64,000 nucleotides of DNA from Sporosarcina luteola (lineage in GTDB: Bacteria; Bacillota; Bacilli; Bacillales_A; Planococcaceae): the NCBI GenBank assembly GCA_014204635.1, contig JACHLS010000007.1, positions 1 through 64,000 of the forward strand. Direction: 5' to 3'. Within the stretch, counting starts at the first letter, position 1, and each line of letters starts with the position of its first letter. Both the position numbers and the translations under genes were made by a program. Below the pieces are notes generated by a model. The model did no database searches. It worked only from the letters and a program-made list of their open reading frames with translations, and had not been told where the DNA came from. Below, in pieces: positions 1-8,500 of the stretch.

Positions 1-46
1 GTAGACATAGATAGTACATCCTCCTTGGTTTTTGTAGTGATTAACC

Positions 47-313
47 TTAAGGATGTCCTATCTTTTTTTGTTTACACAGACTATTGTACGTCATCGAATT
101 GAAATTGCCGTCGATAATCCACTCCGGCTGCTCCAGCTCCTCCTGCAACGCGGCACGGAATTCTGTTTTCGAGGTAGGCGTCCAGCCTTCCTTCCAAAAA
201 AGCGCATCCAAATGCAGAACCGGCAATCCTGTCTTTTCAGCCAGCTCCTTTGACAGTGTCGACTTCCCCGCTCCGCTGCTGCCGATGATCAGCACTCTCT
301 TATATGTCTTCAT
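47..313 (-). pseudogene. truncated FlaR/adenylate-kinase-like P-loop kinase
   Basis: The 88-residue product starts with a P-loop (GSSGAGKST, residues about 11-19) followed by an LHLDALFW segment and WIIDGNF, which is the N-terminal half of the small 'DNA topology modulation'/FlaR-like kinase family. Members are usually about 170-180 residues, so roughly half is missing here: similarity stops right after IDGNFNS and an unrelated tail runs to a stop. The lid and second half are absent and cannot lie in the remaining 46 bp of the window. It begins 3 bp after the stop of the uracil-DNA glycosylase gene upstream. Most likely a broken gene caused by a deletion; activity is not expected. Confidence 0.6.
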
Positions 314-316
314 TGA

Positions 317-961
317 TTAGCGTCCTTCCAGAAGACGTCCGATTTCCAGCCAGTCTGCCTCCAATGCAGGACGATGGGAGGGACGGTAGAAGATGGAGGC
401 CGGATGGAATGTCGGCACGATAGAGTAGGTTTCCTGGGTCCACCCGAATGTACTGCCATTTAAATCTTCCAAATGGCGAATCGGTCCAGTGATCAGCTGT
501 CCATGCAATTCGGTCACTTTCGCCTCTTTCCCGAGCAGACGCTGCAAGCCGACGTTGCCGAGAGTCACGATCAATTTTGGCTGGACATGAGTAAGTTCGT
601 AATCCAAGACAGGGGCATGAGCGATAATTTCCTTCTGCGTAGGAGGCCGATTGTACTTCCGTTTCACAACCGTGCCATCCCGCTCCTTTTTTGTTCCCCA
701 CTTATAAGGCCTGCTGCGGACGGCACTCGTTATGTAGACGTCTTCCCGAGTCAAACCGATGGTCGCAAGTGATTTCATGAGTTCTTTGCCCGCTCGCCCG
801 ATAAACGGGATGCCATCCACGATTTCAAACTCCCCCGGCGCTTCGCCAATGAGCATAATTTCGGGGTTTTGCGGTCCTTCTCCGTAAACGAACCCTTCGA
901 CAGGGAAGCCTTCGATTCGCTTCCGTCCAAGCTCCGCAACCGATTCAGGTATCCGGAACAT
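317..961 (-). CDS. uracil-DNA glycosylase superfamily protein, cysteine-free
   Basis: A 214-residue protein of the family 4/5-like uracil-DNA glycosylase superfamily, which excises uracil from DNA in base-excision repair. Visible motifs are GEAPGE (residues 39-44) with the following GIPFIGRAG, NRPPTQKE (104-111), a central TLGN (133-136) and the catalytic-loop HPAS (186-189). Family 4 enzymes bind a 4Fe-4S cluster through four cysteines; this protein contains no cysteine at all, so it must lack the cluster. ATG 961 has GGGAGTG eight bases upstream, inside the end of the phosphotransferase gene, suggesting co-transcription. Glycosylase activity is inferred from the motifs. Confidence 0.85.
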   Translation of the reverse strand: MFRIPESVAELGRKRIEGFPVEGFVYGEGPQNPEIMLIGEAPGEFEIVDGIPFIGRAGKELMKSLATIGLTREDVYITSAVRSRPYKWGTKKERDGTVVKRKYNRPPTQKEIIAHAPVLDYELTHVQPKLIVTLGNVGLQRLLGKEAKVTELHGQLITGPIRHLEDLNGSTFGWTQETYSIVPTFHPASIFYRPSHRPALEADWLEIGRLLEGR

Positions 962-975
962 CAGATCACTCCCTT

Positions 976-1923
976 TCAGGATTGTAATAGAGAAATCGTC
1001 TCCTCGATAAATTGCTTTCCCTCGCCCTGTTTAATCTGTTCAATCCCATTCTCCACCCGATCATACCGGAAAGGCCGTATGACTGCGAACAAATCGGGGA
1101 TGACCTGTAATTCAAGCTCGGTAAAGGGCCGCTCTCTCGTGTAGGCCGCCAAGAAGGCTTCATATCGCTCTTCTGCGGATTCCTCTCCTTTGAAACCATC
1201 GTAATGCCAGGCGAGATAGATAGCGCTCGCTACACTACCATTCACCAAGCGCTCATCTCCCGCGATATTATAATCATACACAGCAGATATCCGATTGCCA
1301 TCAAAAAGCATATTATAAGGCGCCAAATCACCTTGCGTCGCTCCAATTGGCAGATCACCCCAAACTTGTTCGAGTGCCTCTCGCCTTGATTCATACAGAC
1401 GGCGAATCAACTCCAGTTCCTCCAGGAAGGAGCCATTCTCCTCCAGCGTACGCATCAAGTCCTGAAAGCATAATTCATTTTCGTCGTAATCGCCGAGCTC
1501 CTCGGTCGCATTGCCGCCGAACATTCCCCAGGAAGTCCCCCTGCCAAGACGCAGCTCTCGAGAGAGGGAAAGCGCATGTTCCTTCCCCATCAAACAGGCG
1601 ATTTCTTCTATCTGCCGCAGATTGATTCCTTCCACTTCTGCCCCTTTGCCTTTCCGCTCGAGAATGAACAGCAAGCCATCATGCTCCACGTAATCTGCCC
1701 CGTCCAACGTTTTTTCAGGTCCGATATATGGCAAGCCGGACATGCCCGCCTCGCGGATGAAGGCAATTAGTCTCTCAAGGAATGCTTTCTCGATTTTTTC
1801 ACCTTTCAAATAATAAGTGGAACCGTTCACCACAACTTCTGCAACAAGCCGTTCCTTATCCCGTAACACTTCGTGGCTTGTGAGTGGCTCCTTTATGAAA
1901 TTTTTCATCACGTTAGAAATCAA
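976..1923 (-). CDS. aminoglycoside phosphotransferase-family protein
   Basis: Protein-kinase-like phosphotransferase (APH/choline kinase fold). The C-terminal half carries the catalytic loop QGDLAPYN, the usual HGDxxxxN with His replaced by Gln, and the metal-binding DYNIAGDE. The substrate cannot be read from sequence; such stand-alone members act on small alcohols or amines. The reading frame stays open further upstream, but that part overlaps the DUF6054 gene. A TTG at 1923 with GGAGGAG upstream, or ATG 1908, is the likely start, giving about 311-316 residues. It overlaps the end of the upstream gene by a few bases, so translation is probably coupled. The start is the main uncertainty. Confidence 0.75.
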   Translation of the reverse strand: MISNVMKNFIKEPLTSHEVLRDKERLVAEVVVNGSTYYLKGEKIEKAFLERLIAFIREAGMSGLPYIGPEKTLDGADYVEHDGLLFILERKGKGAEVEGINLRQIEEIACLMGKEHALSLSRELRLGRGTSWGMFGGNATEELGDYDENELCFQDLMRTLEENGSFLEELELIRRLYESRREALEQVWGDLPIGATQGDLAPYNMLFDGNRISAVYDYNIAGDERLVNGSVASAIYLAWHYDGFKGEESAEERYEAFLAAYTRERPFTELELQVIPDLFAVIRPFRYDRVENGIEQIKQGEGKQFIEETISLLQS

Positions 1924-2275
1924 AGCGATCTTCTCCTCCGATCCGATGCGGCGCGAGAGCTCGTGCAACACTATTCGCAAAGTCACTGCCCGCACCCCAG
2001 TCGAAACGGAAGAACACACCTTCCGAACTGCCTGCCGCCACCACGTGAACGGTCGTCACTCCATCAAAATTATCGATCGTCGACGTGACCGACGCCCGAT
2101 TACTGGAACGCATATAGTATTTCTCCAAGATCAGGACGTGCATCTCGTACTCGCCGACCTGCCGTACATAGCTGTCGACCAGAGTACCACTGATGTTACG
2201 TTGCAATATTTCATTTTCAATCAAATCTCTCGCCTCTCTTGGCGATATGCTCACTTGAAACGTTTCTTTTGCCAT
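1913..2275 (-). CDS. DUF6054-like small protein
   Basis: A 120-residue soluble protein that I place tentatively in the DUF6054 family from its overall pattern: an N-terminal helix with ISPREARDLIENEIL, a GTLVDSY segment, a beta-rich core and a C-terminal FFRFDWGAGSDFANSVARAL. No catalytic motif, signal peptide or membrane segment is visible. ATG 2275 has a GGGGG run seven bases upstream. The stop overlaps the start of the phosphotransferase gene, so the two are probably one operon. Function unknown. Confidence 0.6.
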   Translation of the reverse strand: MAKETFQVSISPREARDLIENEILQRNISGTLVDSYVRQVGEYEMHVLILEKYYMRSSNRASVTSTIDNFDGVTTVHVVAAGSSEGVFFRFDWGAGSDFANSVARALAPHRIGGEDRFDF

Positions 2276-2334
2276 GGAATAACCCCCTTCGTTTTATTAC
2301 GAAAGAAGGCAAGAAGAAGTTTCAAAATGGAAAT

Positions 2335-2355
2335 AGACCCCTTGAACAGGGGTCT
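2335..2355 (-). terminator. rho-independent terminator after lipoprotein gene
   Basis: Perfect 8-bp stem AGACCCCT/AGGGGTCT with a 5-base loop, just beyond the stop of the leftward lipoprotein gene, followed on the minus strand by a short T-rich stretch. Confidence 0.6.
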
Positions 2356-2358
2356 GGC

Positions 2359-3006
2359 TTAGTCCTTCGAAAACTGCGTATCTTCTCGGTTGGCTACGAT
2401 AAACTCATACCAATTAGACTGCTCATATCGAAGAATGTAATGGAAATCTTCCCAATATGATTCCCGGTTCGTCCGCTCAAACGCTTCGGAAGTCTCTTCT
2501 TTGAGAGGATACACTTCATCCAGAATGCGCTGTTTCTCCTCATCATTTAATTCCGGTTGGACGGATTCAATGACCGTCTTTATGAGTACATTCGCATCCT
2601 CTCGGGGTGCCTCAATCCCCTCAAGCTCCAACTTGATTGCTTTGATTTCCTTGTTTTCAGGCATTTCAATGACACTCAGCAGAACGTCTTTATCCAATTG
2701 GATGGATGCCGTTCGCCTGCCATCGCTCTCCAGCCATTCATACTCCTTAATTGTAACGGGGAGTTCGCGCCTTTCTGCATTAGCATTAAACGACTCCTCG
2801 AATTCGTCCATTGTCAAACCGATCGTCAAGTCATTCTTCACACCTGTGTCCTTGCCGTCTTCCTGTTGGTCCGCATCGGACTGTTCGCCATTCGATGTGT
2901 TGCTGTCCTTTTTAGAGGAGTCTGTGTCGTCAGTTTTATTGTTGCATGCAGCCAGACTCAGGACCAATGTGAAGACGAGCAAGAGAAATGAAACCCGCTT
3001 GTTCAA
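2359..3006 (-). CDS. lipoprotein of unknown function
   Basis: A 215-residue secreted lipoprotein: a lysine/arginine N-terminus, hydrophobic core and lipobox LAAC with Cys21 as the lipidation site, then an acidic, Ser/Asp/Lys-rich linker to about residue 60 and a globular domain of about 150 residues. TTG 3006 is the likely start because AGGAGGGAG lies about nine bases before it. It sits alone between a terminator and a membrane protein gene. I do not recognise the C-terminal domain. Confidence 0.75.
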   Translation of the reverse strand: MNKRVSFLLLVFTLVLSLAACNNKTDDTDSSKKDSNTSNGEQSDADQQEDGKDTGVKNDLTIGLTMDEFEESFNANAERRELPVTIKEYEWLESDGRRTASIQLDKDVLLSVIEMPENKEIKAIKLELEGIEAPREDANVLIKTVIESVQPELNDEEKQRILDEVYPLKEETSEAFERTNRESYWEDFHYILRYEQSNWYEFIVANREDTQFSKD

Positions 3007-3092
3007 TCTGCTCCCTCCTATTCTTCATTCACAGAAATCTATCCATCTTTACCCGTTCCCTCTGAGATGAATCATAGAGTCCTTTTCCGTGC

Positions 3093-4181
3093 CTACCGTT
3101 TTTTATGGCGTTTGGCATTTCGGTTGTTCGCTGAGTTTGGTTTATGTTTCTTCGATTTGGCATTTAATTTTGGATGTTGCTTCTCCGACTGTTGTTTCTG
3201 ATACTTCGGCTTCAGCGGCCGCTCACCTTTGTAGTAGGAACCCGTCCGCCTTTTGCGACGCATCATGATGAAAGCTAAGCTGACCAGCCATGTCAAGATG
3301 ATCGTTACGTAATAAATCATCATACGAGAATTAAAAGCAAGTTGAAGTACACTTAAGGAATCGGTCTTCGATATAAACACATTATAGGGATTGTCTCTCA
3401 TATAACGGATTGGCAGTGTGCCGTCCTGCTTGTCGTAAACCGCCCCTGTAACCTCTTTGCTTACAAATATCCGTTCGCCATCCTTCGTTTCAAATGACAG
3501 CATCAAGTAATACATACTATTTTCGTACCGGTTGCTACTTCTCTCATAATAAGTATCTCCGACTTTGGCAACTGTCTCCACTTGCTCACCAAGCGCAAAC
3601 CTCTCTGCGACGTTTTTAATTACCGGAATCGCTGTCCAGTAAGAGTACAAGAGACCGATCGTTATGCCACCCAGAAAAATGGATGTGACCAAAATGCTGA
3701 AAATGCTGAATAGCCTGTCTTGACGATCCAACCACCGATTGAATGCCGGTATTTTCAACAATACATATAAGAGATAACCCAGTGGGTAGACCGACCAGAC
3801 GAGCAAGAAAATCGGAAACTCACTGAATGAGCCCTTTACATCCAAATCACTGTAGAAACTTCGCCCAATTTGATATACCGGAATTGTTTCGTACACTTCC
3901 ACAGCATCGAACTGTTCCTTCGTCAATTGGACAAACGTTCCCGAATCCAACTTTATCGGATTTCTCCATTGATCCATCATTTGCAGCGTTGCAATATAAT
4001 TCAAATCACCGAACAAATCCTTCACGCCTGTCTTACCGTACACCATCGCCTCCGTCTGCTCGCCTTTCGAACCTTGTCGCACATCCAGAAACTCCGACAA
4101 ATCTTCAATGAACAAACTGACAAACACATAACAGACAAAAAGCAAGATACTCTCTTTCGCGATCTTCTTAATTACTTTCAT
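3093..4181 (-). CDS. multi-pass membrane protein, DUF3592-like central region
   Basis: A 362-residue membrane protein. Hydrophobic segments lie near the N-terminus, then two around residues 120-190, and one before the C-terminus, which ends in a strongly basic Lys/Arg/His/Asn tail. Between them, an extracytoplasmic region with a YYERSSNRYENS...FETKDGERIFVSKE pattern resembles DUF3592-type domains. ATG 4181 is chosen over the upstream ATG 4202 because AAGGAG lies six bases before it. The basic tail might contact nucleic acid or phospholipid. Function unknown. Confidence 0.65.
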   Translation of the reverse strand: MKVIKKIAKESILLFVCYVFVSLFIEDLSEFLDVRQGSKGEQTEAMVYGKTGVKDLFGDLNYIATLQMMDQWRNPIKLDSGTFVQLTKEQFDAVEVYETIPVYQIGRSFYSDLDVKGSFSEFPIFLLVWSVYPLGYLLYVLLKIPAFNRWLDRQDRLFSIFSILVTSIFLGGITIGLLYSYWTAIPVIKNVAERFALGEQVETVAKVGDTYYERSSNRYENSMYYLMLSFETKDGERIFVSKEVTGAVYDKQDGTLPIRYMRDNPYNVFISKTDSLSVLQLAFNSRMMIYYVTIILTWLVSLAFIMMRRKRRTGSYYKGERPLKPKYQKQQSEKQHPKLNAKSKKHKPNSANNRNAKRHKKR

Positions 4182-4380
4182 CTGATTCTCCTTATACTTC
4201 ACAACTATGTATCAGTTTGCTAGAAAGTTTGGGTGGATACAAGTGATAACATTTGAATTGATTATTTGGAGGAAATTTTCCATAACATGGAGGGTTCTGA
4301 TTAAGGGGAACGGTTATGGACGGGGCATTTCCCATAATCGCGGAATCGATTGCTTTCTTTATACGCGCCTGCGGATTGGG

Positions 4381-4771
4381 TATGCGCGGGTAGGCCAGGT
4401 TATGCGCGAGTGGACCAGGGTATGCGCGGGTAGGCCCGGGATATGCGCGGGTGGGAAAGGTTATGCGCGGGTGGACTCGGGGTATGCGCGGGTGGACTCG
4501 GGGTATGCGCGGGTAGACTCAGGTTATGCGCGGGTAGGCCCGGGGTATGCGCGGGTGGACTCGGGGTATGCGCGGGTGGACCAGGGTATGCGCGGGTAGG
4601 CCCGGGGTATGCGCGGGTAGAACCGGGGTATGCGCGGGTGGACCAGGGTATGCGCGGGTAGACCCGGGGTATGCGCGGGTGGGAAAGGTTATGCGCGGGT
4701 GGGCTCGGGGTATGCGCGGGTAGAACCGGGGTATGCGCGGGTGGACCAGGGTATGCGCGGTGAAATGGGTG
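4381..4771. repeat. 19-copy tandem array, core TATGCGCGGGT, 20/21-bp period
   Basis: Nineteen copies of TATGCGCGGGT (one with A for the second-last G run base, TATGCGCGAGT) begin at 4381, 4401, 4421, 4442, 4462, 4483, 4504, 4525, 4546, 4567, 4587, 4608, 4629, 4649, 4670, 4690, 4711, 4732 and 4752, so spacing is always 20 or 21 bases. The unit is a 13-base core plus a variable 7-8 base tail (GACTCGG, GACCAG, GGCCCGG, AACCGG, GGAAAG). It is much more GC-rich than its flanks, lies between two leftward genes, and the mixed 20/21 spacing breaks any reading frame, so it is not coding. Confidence 0.95.
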
Positions 4772-4859
4772 GTATCGGCGCTCGCAGTGCAAGTAACGAA
4801 AGCATCCTAGCTATCGCAAATCTTCTTATTCCTATATAATTCCGATTTCTTTCCACAAT

Positions 4860-4885
4860 AAAGAGCCGCACCCAGGCGGCTCTTT
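4860..4885 (-). terminator. rho-independent terminator of MFS gene
   Basis: Ten-base-pair stem AAAGAGCCGC/GCGGCTCTTT with a 6-base loop, touching the stop codon of the leftward MFS gene. Confidence 0.75.
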
Positions 4886-6087
4886 CATTCTAATTCCATT
4901 TGTTTCGTTTCAGTTCCTAAAGCCAGCACTGCAATGACTCCGATAACGATAGCACAGCAGAAGATGGAGAAGATAACGCCGAAGTCATAGCCTGCGGTCA
5001 GCAGCCAACCGACTAGCAAGGGGCCGAAGATGCCGCCGATCCGTCCGACTGCAGCGGCTATCCCGGAACCAGTGGCCCGTACTTCTGTCGGATATTGCTC
5101 GGGAGAATAGGCATACAATGCGCCCCATGCACCCAAGTTAAAAAACGACAGGAATGCACCCGAGGTGAGCAGCCAGACAAGATGATCGGCATTGCCGAAG
5201 AAGAACGCGCTGGCCGCTGTTCCAAGAAGATAAGTGGCCAGCACAAATTTTCTTCCTGCCCGTTCGATCAACCACGCAGCCGAAAAGTATCCCGGCAGTT
5301 GAGCCAATGTCATCAAGAGGACATAGCCGAAGCTTTTGATCATATCAAATCCTTTCATGACCATGACACTCGGCAGCCACAGGAACATGCCATAGTAGGA
5401 AAAGACAACGGTGAACCAGACGATCCACAGCATGAGCGTCCGGCGACCATAGGGCTTCATCCAAATAGATTTTATTTTAAACCATACAGATTGCTTTGGT
5501 TTTCCGTCTGTCTCAAACTTTGGAGAGTCCGGCAAATTCCTCCGTAAATATATTGCATAAAATGCAGGTAAGGCCGTAAGTAATAGTGCGACTCTCCACC
5601 CAAATTCTGGGATAACGAAATATGCGATCAACGCGGCGATCAACCAGCCTACTGCCCAAAAACTTTCCAGCAGCACGACCACCCGGCCCCGTTCGTGCGC
5701 CTTGACACTTTCTGAGACTAGAGTGGAGGCGACCGGCAATTCTCCACCAAGCCCTGCCCCTACGAGGAACCGGAGTAGTAAAAAGATAAGCAGCGTTGAA
5801 GTGAGAGCCGACAATCCACTCGCCACGGAAAAGAGTACGAGTGTCATCATGAATACTGACTTCCGCCCGATCCGATCGGCAAGCAAACCGAACGCAAATG
5901 CGCCAATTGCCATCCCAATCGAGTTGACACTGCCGATCCATCCCATCTCTGCTGGAGATAAATTCCACTCCACCGCCACTGCAGCGATGACAAAGGACAA
6001 GATTCCTACATCCATTGCATCAAACATCCAACCCGTTCCGGCAATGACCAACAGCCGATTACGGGATAATTTCTTTGTCGTTTTCAA
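4885..6087 (-). CDS. MFS transporter, NiaP (YceI)-like
   Basis: A 400-residue, 12-segment major facilitator. The WMFDAMDVGILSF start of helix 1, the loop 2-3 signature GLLADRIGRKS, RFLVGAGLGGELPV in helix 4 and a late PTEVRATGSG are typical of the sugar/organic-acid branch containing Bacillus YceI (NiaP, niacin uptake), whose length matches. Substrate assignment is by overall resemblance only; aromatic acids are the alternative. The start is TTG 6087 with AAGGAG seven to eight bases upstream. No NAD-pathway gene is nearby to support niacin. Monocistronic, closed by a strong terminator. Confidence 0.8.
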   Translation of the reverse strand: MKTTKKLSRNRLLVIAGTGWMFDAMDVGILSFVIAAVAVEWNLSPAEMGWIGSVNSIGMAIGAFAFGLLADRIGRKSVFMMTLVLFSVASGLSALTSTLLIFLLLRFLVGAGLGGELPVASTLVSESVKAHERGRVVVLLESFWAVGWLIAALIAYFVIPEFGWRVALLLTALPAFYAIYLRRNLPDSPKFETDGKPKQSVWFKIKSIWMKPYGRRTLMLWIVWFTVVFSYYGMFLWLPSVMVMKGFDMIKSFGYVLLMTLAQLPGYFSAAWLIERAGRKFVLATYLLGTAASAFFFGNADHLVWLLTSGAFLSFFNLGAWGALYAYSPEQYPTEVRATGSGIAAAVGRIGGIFGPLLVGWLLTAGYDFGVIFSIFCCAIVIGVIAVLALGTETKQMELE

Positions 6088-6209
6088 AACAATTCTCCTT
6101 GTCCATTAGTGTCTTTACACATGTCATTATAGAATGAAAAGAATATGGAAACAAGAAGATATTTCCCAAAGAAACCCTGCCTCATATGTTTAAAGGTATC
6201 TGCATTTAT

Positions 6210-7346
6210 TTATACACACAGTTCGCCGTCTACCATCCGCGCAAAGACACCGATTTGATCCCTTTCTACCAAATGGCACTCTGTTCCCACCCAGATTTCC
6301 GTCCCTTCTCTCGCTAAACCAACTGTGATTGTTCCCGTCTCACTTGTCTTCAAAACAGTCTTTCCACCTGATACTGAGCCTGACTCCAATATGGAAATCT
6401 TTTGATCTGCATACAACTCACCGCCTCGGCAGATACCTTCCACATACACATCCCGCCTGGCGGACACGGAACAATTGCTAAGCCCTTTTTCTGTCACTTT
6501 GATCGTCCCATTGCAAGAAAGTACGCTGTTGAGGGCATACGGCAGCTCCAAAAGAGAGTCCAACTTCCCATCTTCGGCATGACGATCATGCATCTGTCTG
6601 GCCTCAATTACAAGCCCGGAAAAATCCTTCGCGCTGCGCACACCTGACTTCGCAGTATCGGACAGCACATTGTACAAATGATCGGCTAACACTTCCCAAT
6701 CATCCGATAGCTGTGTTGTATGGTTTTTCACCTTTTGAATAAATTCCTGTTTCATCCGTTGGAATGGAATGAATTTCTCTTCCAATATCCAATGAAAAAG
6801 GCGATTCAGTTCTGCTGCATCAATTTCTTCCGGCAACCGGTCTCGGACAATAAGAATTTCCTGGATCGCACGGTCGATACGCTCTAAATAATGAACCACC
6901 CCTTCCAGCCTCAAAGACAACTCATTCTCCAACGCATCCCGAACGCCTACATGGATCGTAGATGACAGCACATTGCCGTTGATTTGTACTATCCGCTCTC
7001 CCTCGACAATGGCCTTTTGAACAGTGCCGCCAATCAATATGTTTCCAACTGATTCAATGAACAAAGACGGATGGACATGGCCGGTGATGTGGAGATCTCC
7101 CCCCGTTCTGATATTTCCCGTAGTCCGGTCGACATTCCCTTCAACCAACAGGCTTTTGCCGCAACTCTCCAAGTCACCTGTCGGTTGACGACGAAAGGCC
7201 TTCAATTTAATCGGTTGGCCCGGAACATACAATTCCGTAAGCAATTCAATATCCATCTCTTTTCTCTTTTTCAACCCCAATTCCACAAGTGCCCGCTCCA
7301 TCGCCTCTTCCAATGTCGCAGCCTTGATAATGACCGATTCTCCCAT
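6210..7346 (-). CDS. FapA-family (DUF342) polymer-forming protein
   Basis: A 378-residue protein with an N-terminal Jag-N/KH-like region (residues 1-60, ATLEEAMERALVELGLKKRKEMDIELL) followed by the FapA core, seen as runs of Gly-rich strands (VEGNVDRTTGNIRTGGDLHI; ILIGGTVQKAIV), a coiled central segment and a second strand-rich block (KVTEKGLSNCSVSARRDVYV). Such right-handed beta-helices are found in cytoskeleton-like or flagellar-assembly proteins. ATG 7346 is preferred over the longer frame because GGGAGAGGG lies just before it. Function unknown; no flagellar genes are nearby. Confidence 0.75.
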   Translation of the reverse strand: MGESVIIKAATLEEAMERALVELGLKKRKEMDIELLTELYVPGQPIKLKAFRRQPTGDLESCGKSLLVEGNVDRTTGNIRTGGDLHITGHVHPSLFIESVGNILIGGTVQKAIVEGERIVQINGNVLSSTIHVGVRDALENELSLRLEGVVHYLERIDRAIQEILIVRDRLPEEIDAAELNRLFHWILEEKFIPFQRMKQEFIQKVKNHTTQLSDDWEVLADHLYNVLSDTAKSGVRSAKDFSGLVIEARQMHDRHAEDGKLDSLLELPYALNSVLSCNGTIKVTEKGLSNCSVSARRDVYVEGICRGGELYADQKISILESGSVSGGKTVLKTSETGTITVGLAREGTEIWVGTECHLVERDQIGVFARMVDGELCV

Positions 7347-7473
7347 AAACCCTCTCCCCTTCTTGCCGGCTCTTTTTTCTATCGTAGCATAGACGCTTGC
7401 CATGCGCGCTCGGCTAAAGGTAATGAAATTTCCGTGCGCAATCATTTGTCACCGGAGTCTGAACACGAAAAAA

Positions 7474-7502
7474 TCCATCTACCGCGATGGTAGATGGATT
7501 CT
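7474..7502 (-). terminator. rho-independent terminator of the yclNOPQ operon
   Basis: Long perfect stem AATCCATCTACC/GGTAGATGGATT with a short GCGAT loop, immediately after the yclQ stop and followed by T residues on the minus strand. Confidence 0.8.
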
Positions 7503-7507
7503 TTATA

Positions 7508-8479
7508 TTACAGTCCCGCTTCGATTTCAGAAACCATTTCTTTCATGGAAATCAAACCGCCGCCGGATAAGTACCAGTATTCGCCATTCAAGTAAACGAT
7601 TTTCCCGTTTTCATAGGCCTTTGTCTTTTTCACCAGATCGTTTTCAATTGAATCTTTCGCGCTGGCTCCATTGCCGACTGCTGCATCACGATCAACGACA
7701 TATAAGATATCTGGGTTCTTTTCAAGAATGTATTCAAACGTAATATTTTGGCCGTGTGTGGAGACTTCAATTTTATCATCCGCCGGTTTTACGCCAAACA
7801 CATCATGGATCAGACCGAAACGAGAGCTTGGTCCGTACGCGCTCACTTTACCTTCTGTAGCAAGTACGATCAAACCTTTGGAATCCAAGCTAGTTGTCTT
7901 TTCCTTGATTGCCTCGATTCGCTTGTCGATGTCTTCCAGTTCCGCTTTCACTTCATCTTCCTTATCGAAAATCTGCCCCATTAATTCTGCATTATGCTTG
8001 AAGGATTCCATGTAGTTCGCAGTATCTAAGCCCACATAGACAGTTGGCGCGATTTCAGCAAACTGATCATACATATCCGCTTGGCGGCCCGAGATGAAGA
8101 TCACATCGGGCTTCAACGCATGAAGCGCTTCAAAATCAGGTTCTTTCAAGCTTCCTAGGTTTTTATACTTGTCATCATCATATTTGGAAAGGTAACCAGG
8201 TACGTTTGCACGCGGAAGACCTGCAACTTCTACTCCTAGGTCATCCAATGTATCCAATGTGCCGAAATCAAATACAACAACTTTTTCCGGATTTTTGGGA
8301 ACTTCTACATCTCCATACTCGTGTGAAACGGATACTGTTTCCTCTTGCGCCGGTTCAGAAGTGGATGAGCCATTGGTTTCATTTGATGACGATTTATCAT
8401 CGTCCGACTTGCTTCCGCAAGCGGCCAGTACAAGCATAAGTGCTGCAAGGAGCAAAGTGATTGAGAACTTTTTCATCAT
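7508..8479 (-). CDS. yclQ: siderophore-binding lipoprotein, YclQ/FatB-like
   Basis: A 323-residue substrate-binding lipoprotein of a siderophore ABC importer. Signal peptide with lipobox LAAC (Cys21), a Ser/Asp-rich linker, then the class III periplasmic-binding fold: VEVPKNPEKVVVFDFGTLD at the N-lobe, EPDFEALHALKPDVIFISGR, and KNPDILYVVDRDAAVG in the C-lobe. This matches petrobactin/catecholate receptors (YclQ, FatB, CeuE group). It is the last gene of a four-gene operon and is separated from yclP by 21 bp. Iron control is inferred from the two Fur boxes upstream of yclN. Confidence 0.9.
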   Translation of the reverse strand: MMKKFSITLLLAALMLVLAACGSKSDDDKSSSNETNGSSTSEPAQEETVSVSHEYGDVEVPKNPEKVVVFDFGTLDTLDDLGVEVAGLPRANVPGYLSKYDDDKYKNLGSLKEPDFEALHALKPDVIFISGRQADMYDQFAEIAPTVYVGLDTANYMESFKHNAELMGQIFDKEDEVKAELEDIDKRIEAIKEKTTSLDSKGLIVLATEGKVSAYGPSSRFGLIHDVFGVKPADDKIEVSTHGQNITFEYILEKNPDILYVVDRDAAVGNGASAKDSIENDLVKKTKAYENGKIVYLNGEYWYLSGGGLISMKEMVSEIEAGL

Positions 8480-8500
8480 AAACCATCCTTTTATTGTTTT

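Noticed and set aside
976..2019. Phosphotransferase starting at 2019
   Set aside because: It would overlap the DUF6054 gene by over 100 bases; GGAGGAG with TTG 1923 fits better.
4207..4380. Coding region before the repeat array
   Set aside because: No ribosome site or recognisable product; the frame only runs into the repeats.
4400..4792. Long open frames through the TATGCGCGGGT array on both strands, giving repeat proteins such as GYARVDSGYARV
   Set aside because: The 20/21-base spacing changes the frame between units, several overlapping frames are open at once only because the unit lacks stops, and no ribosome site precedes them.
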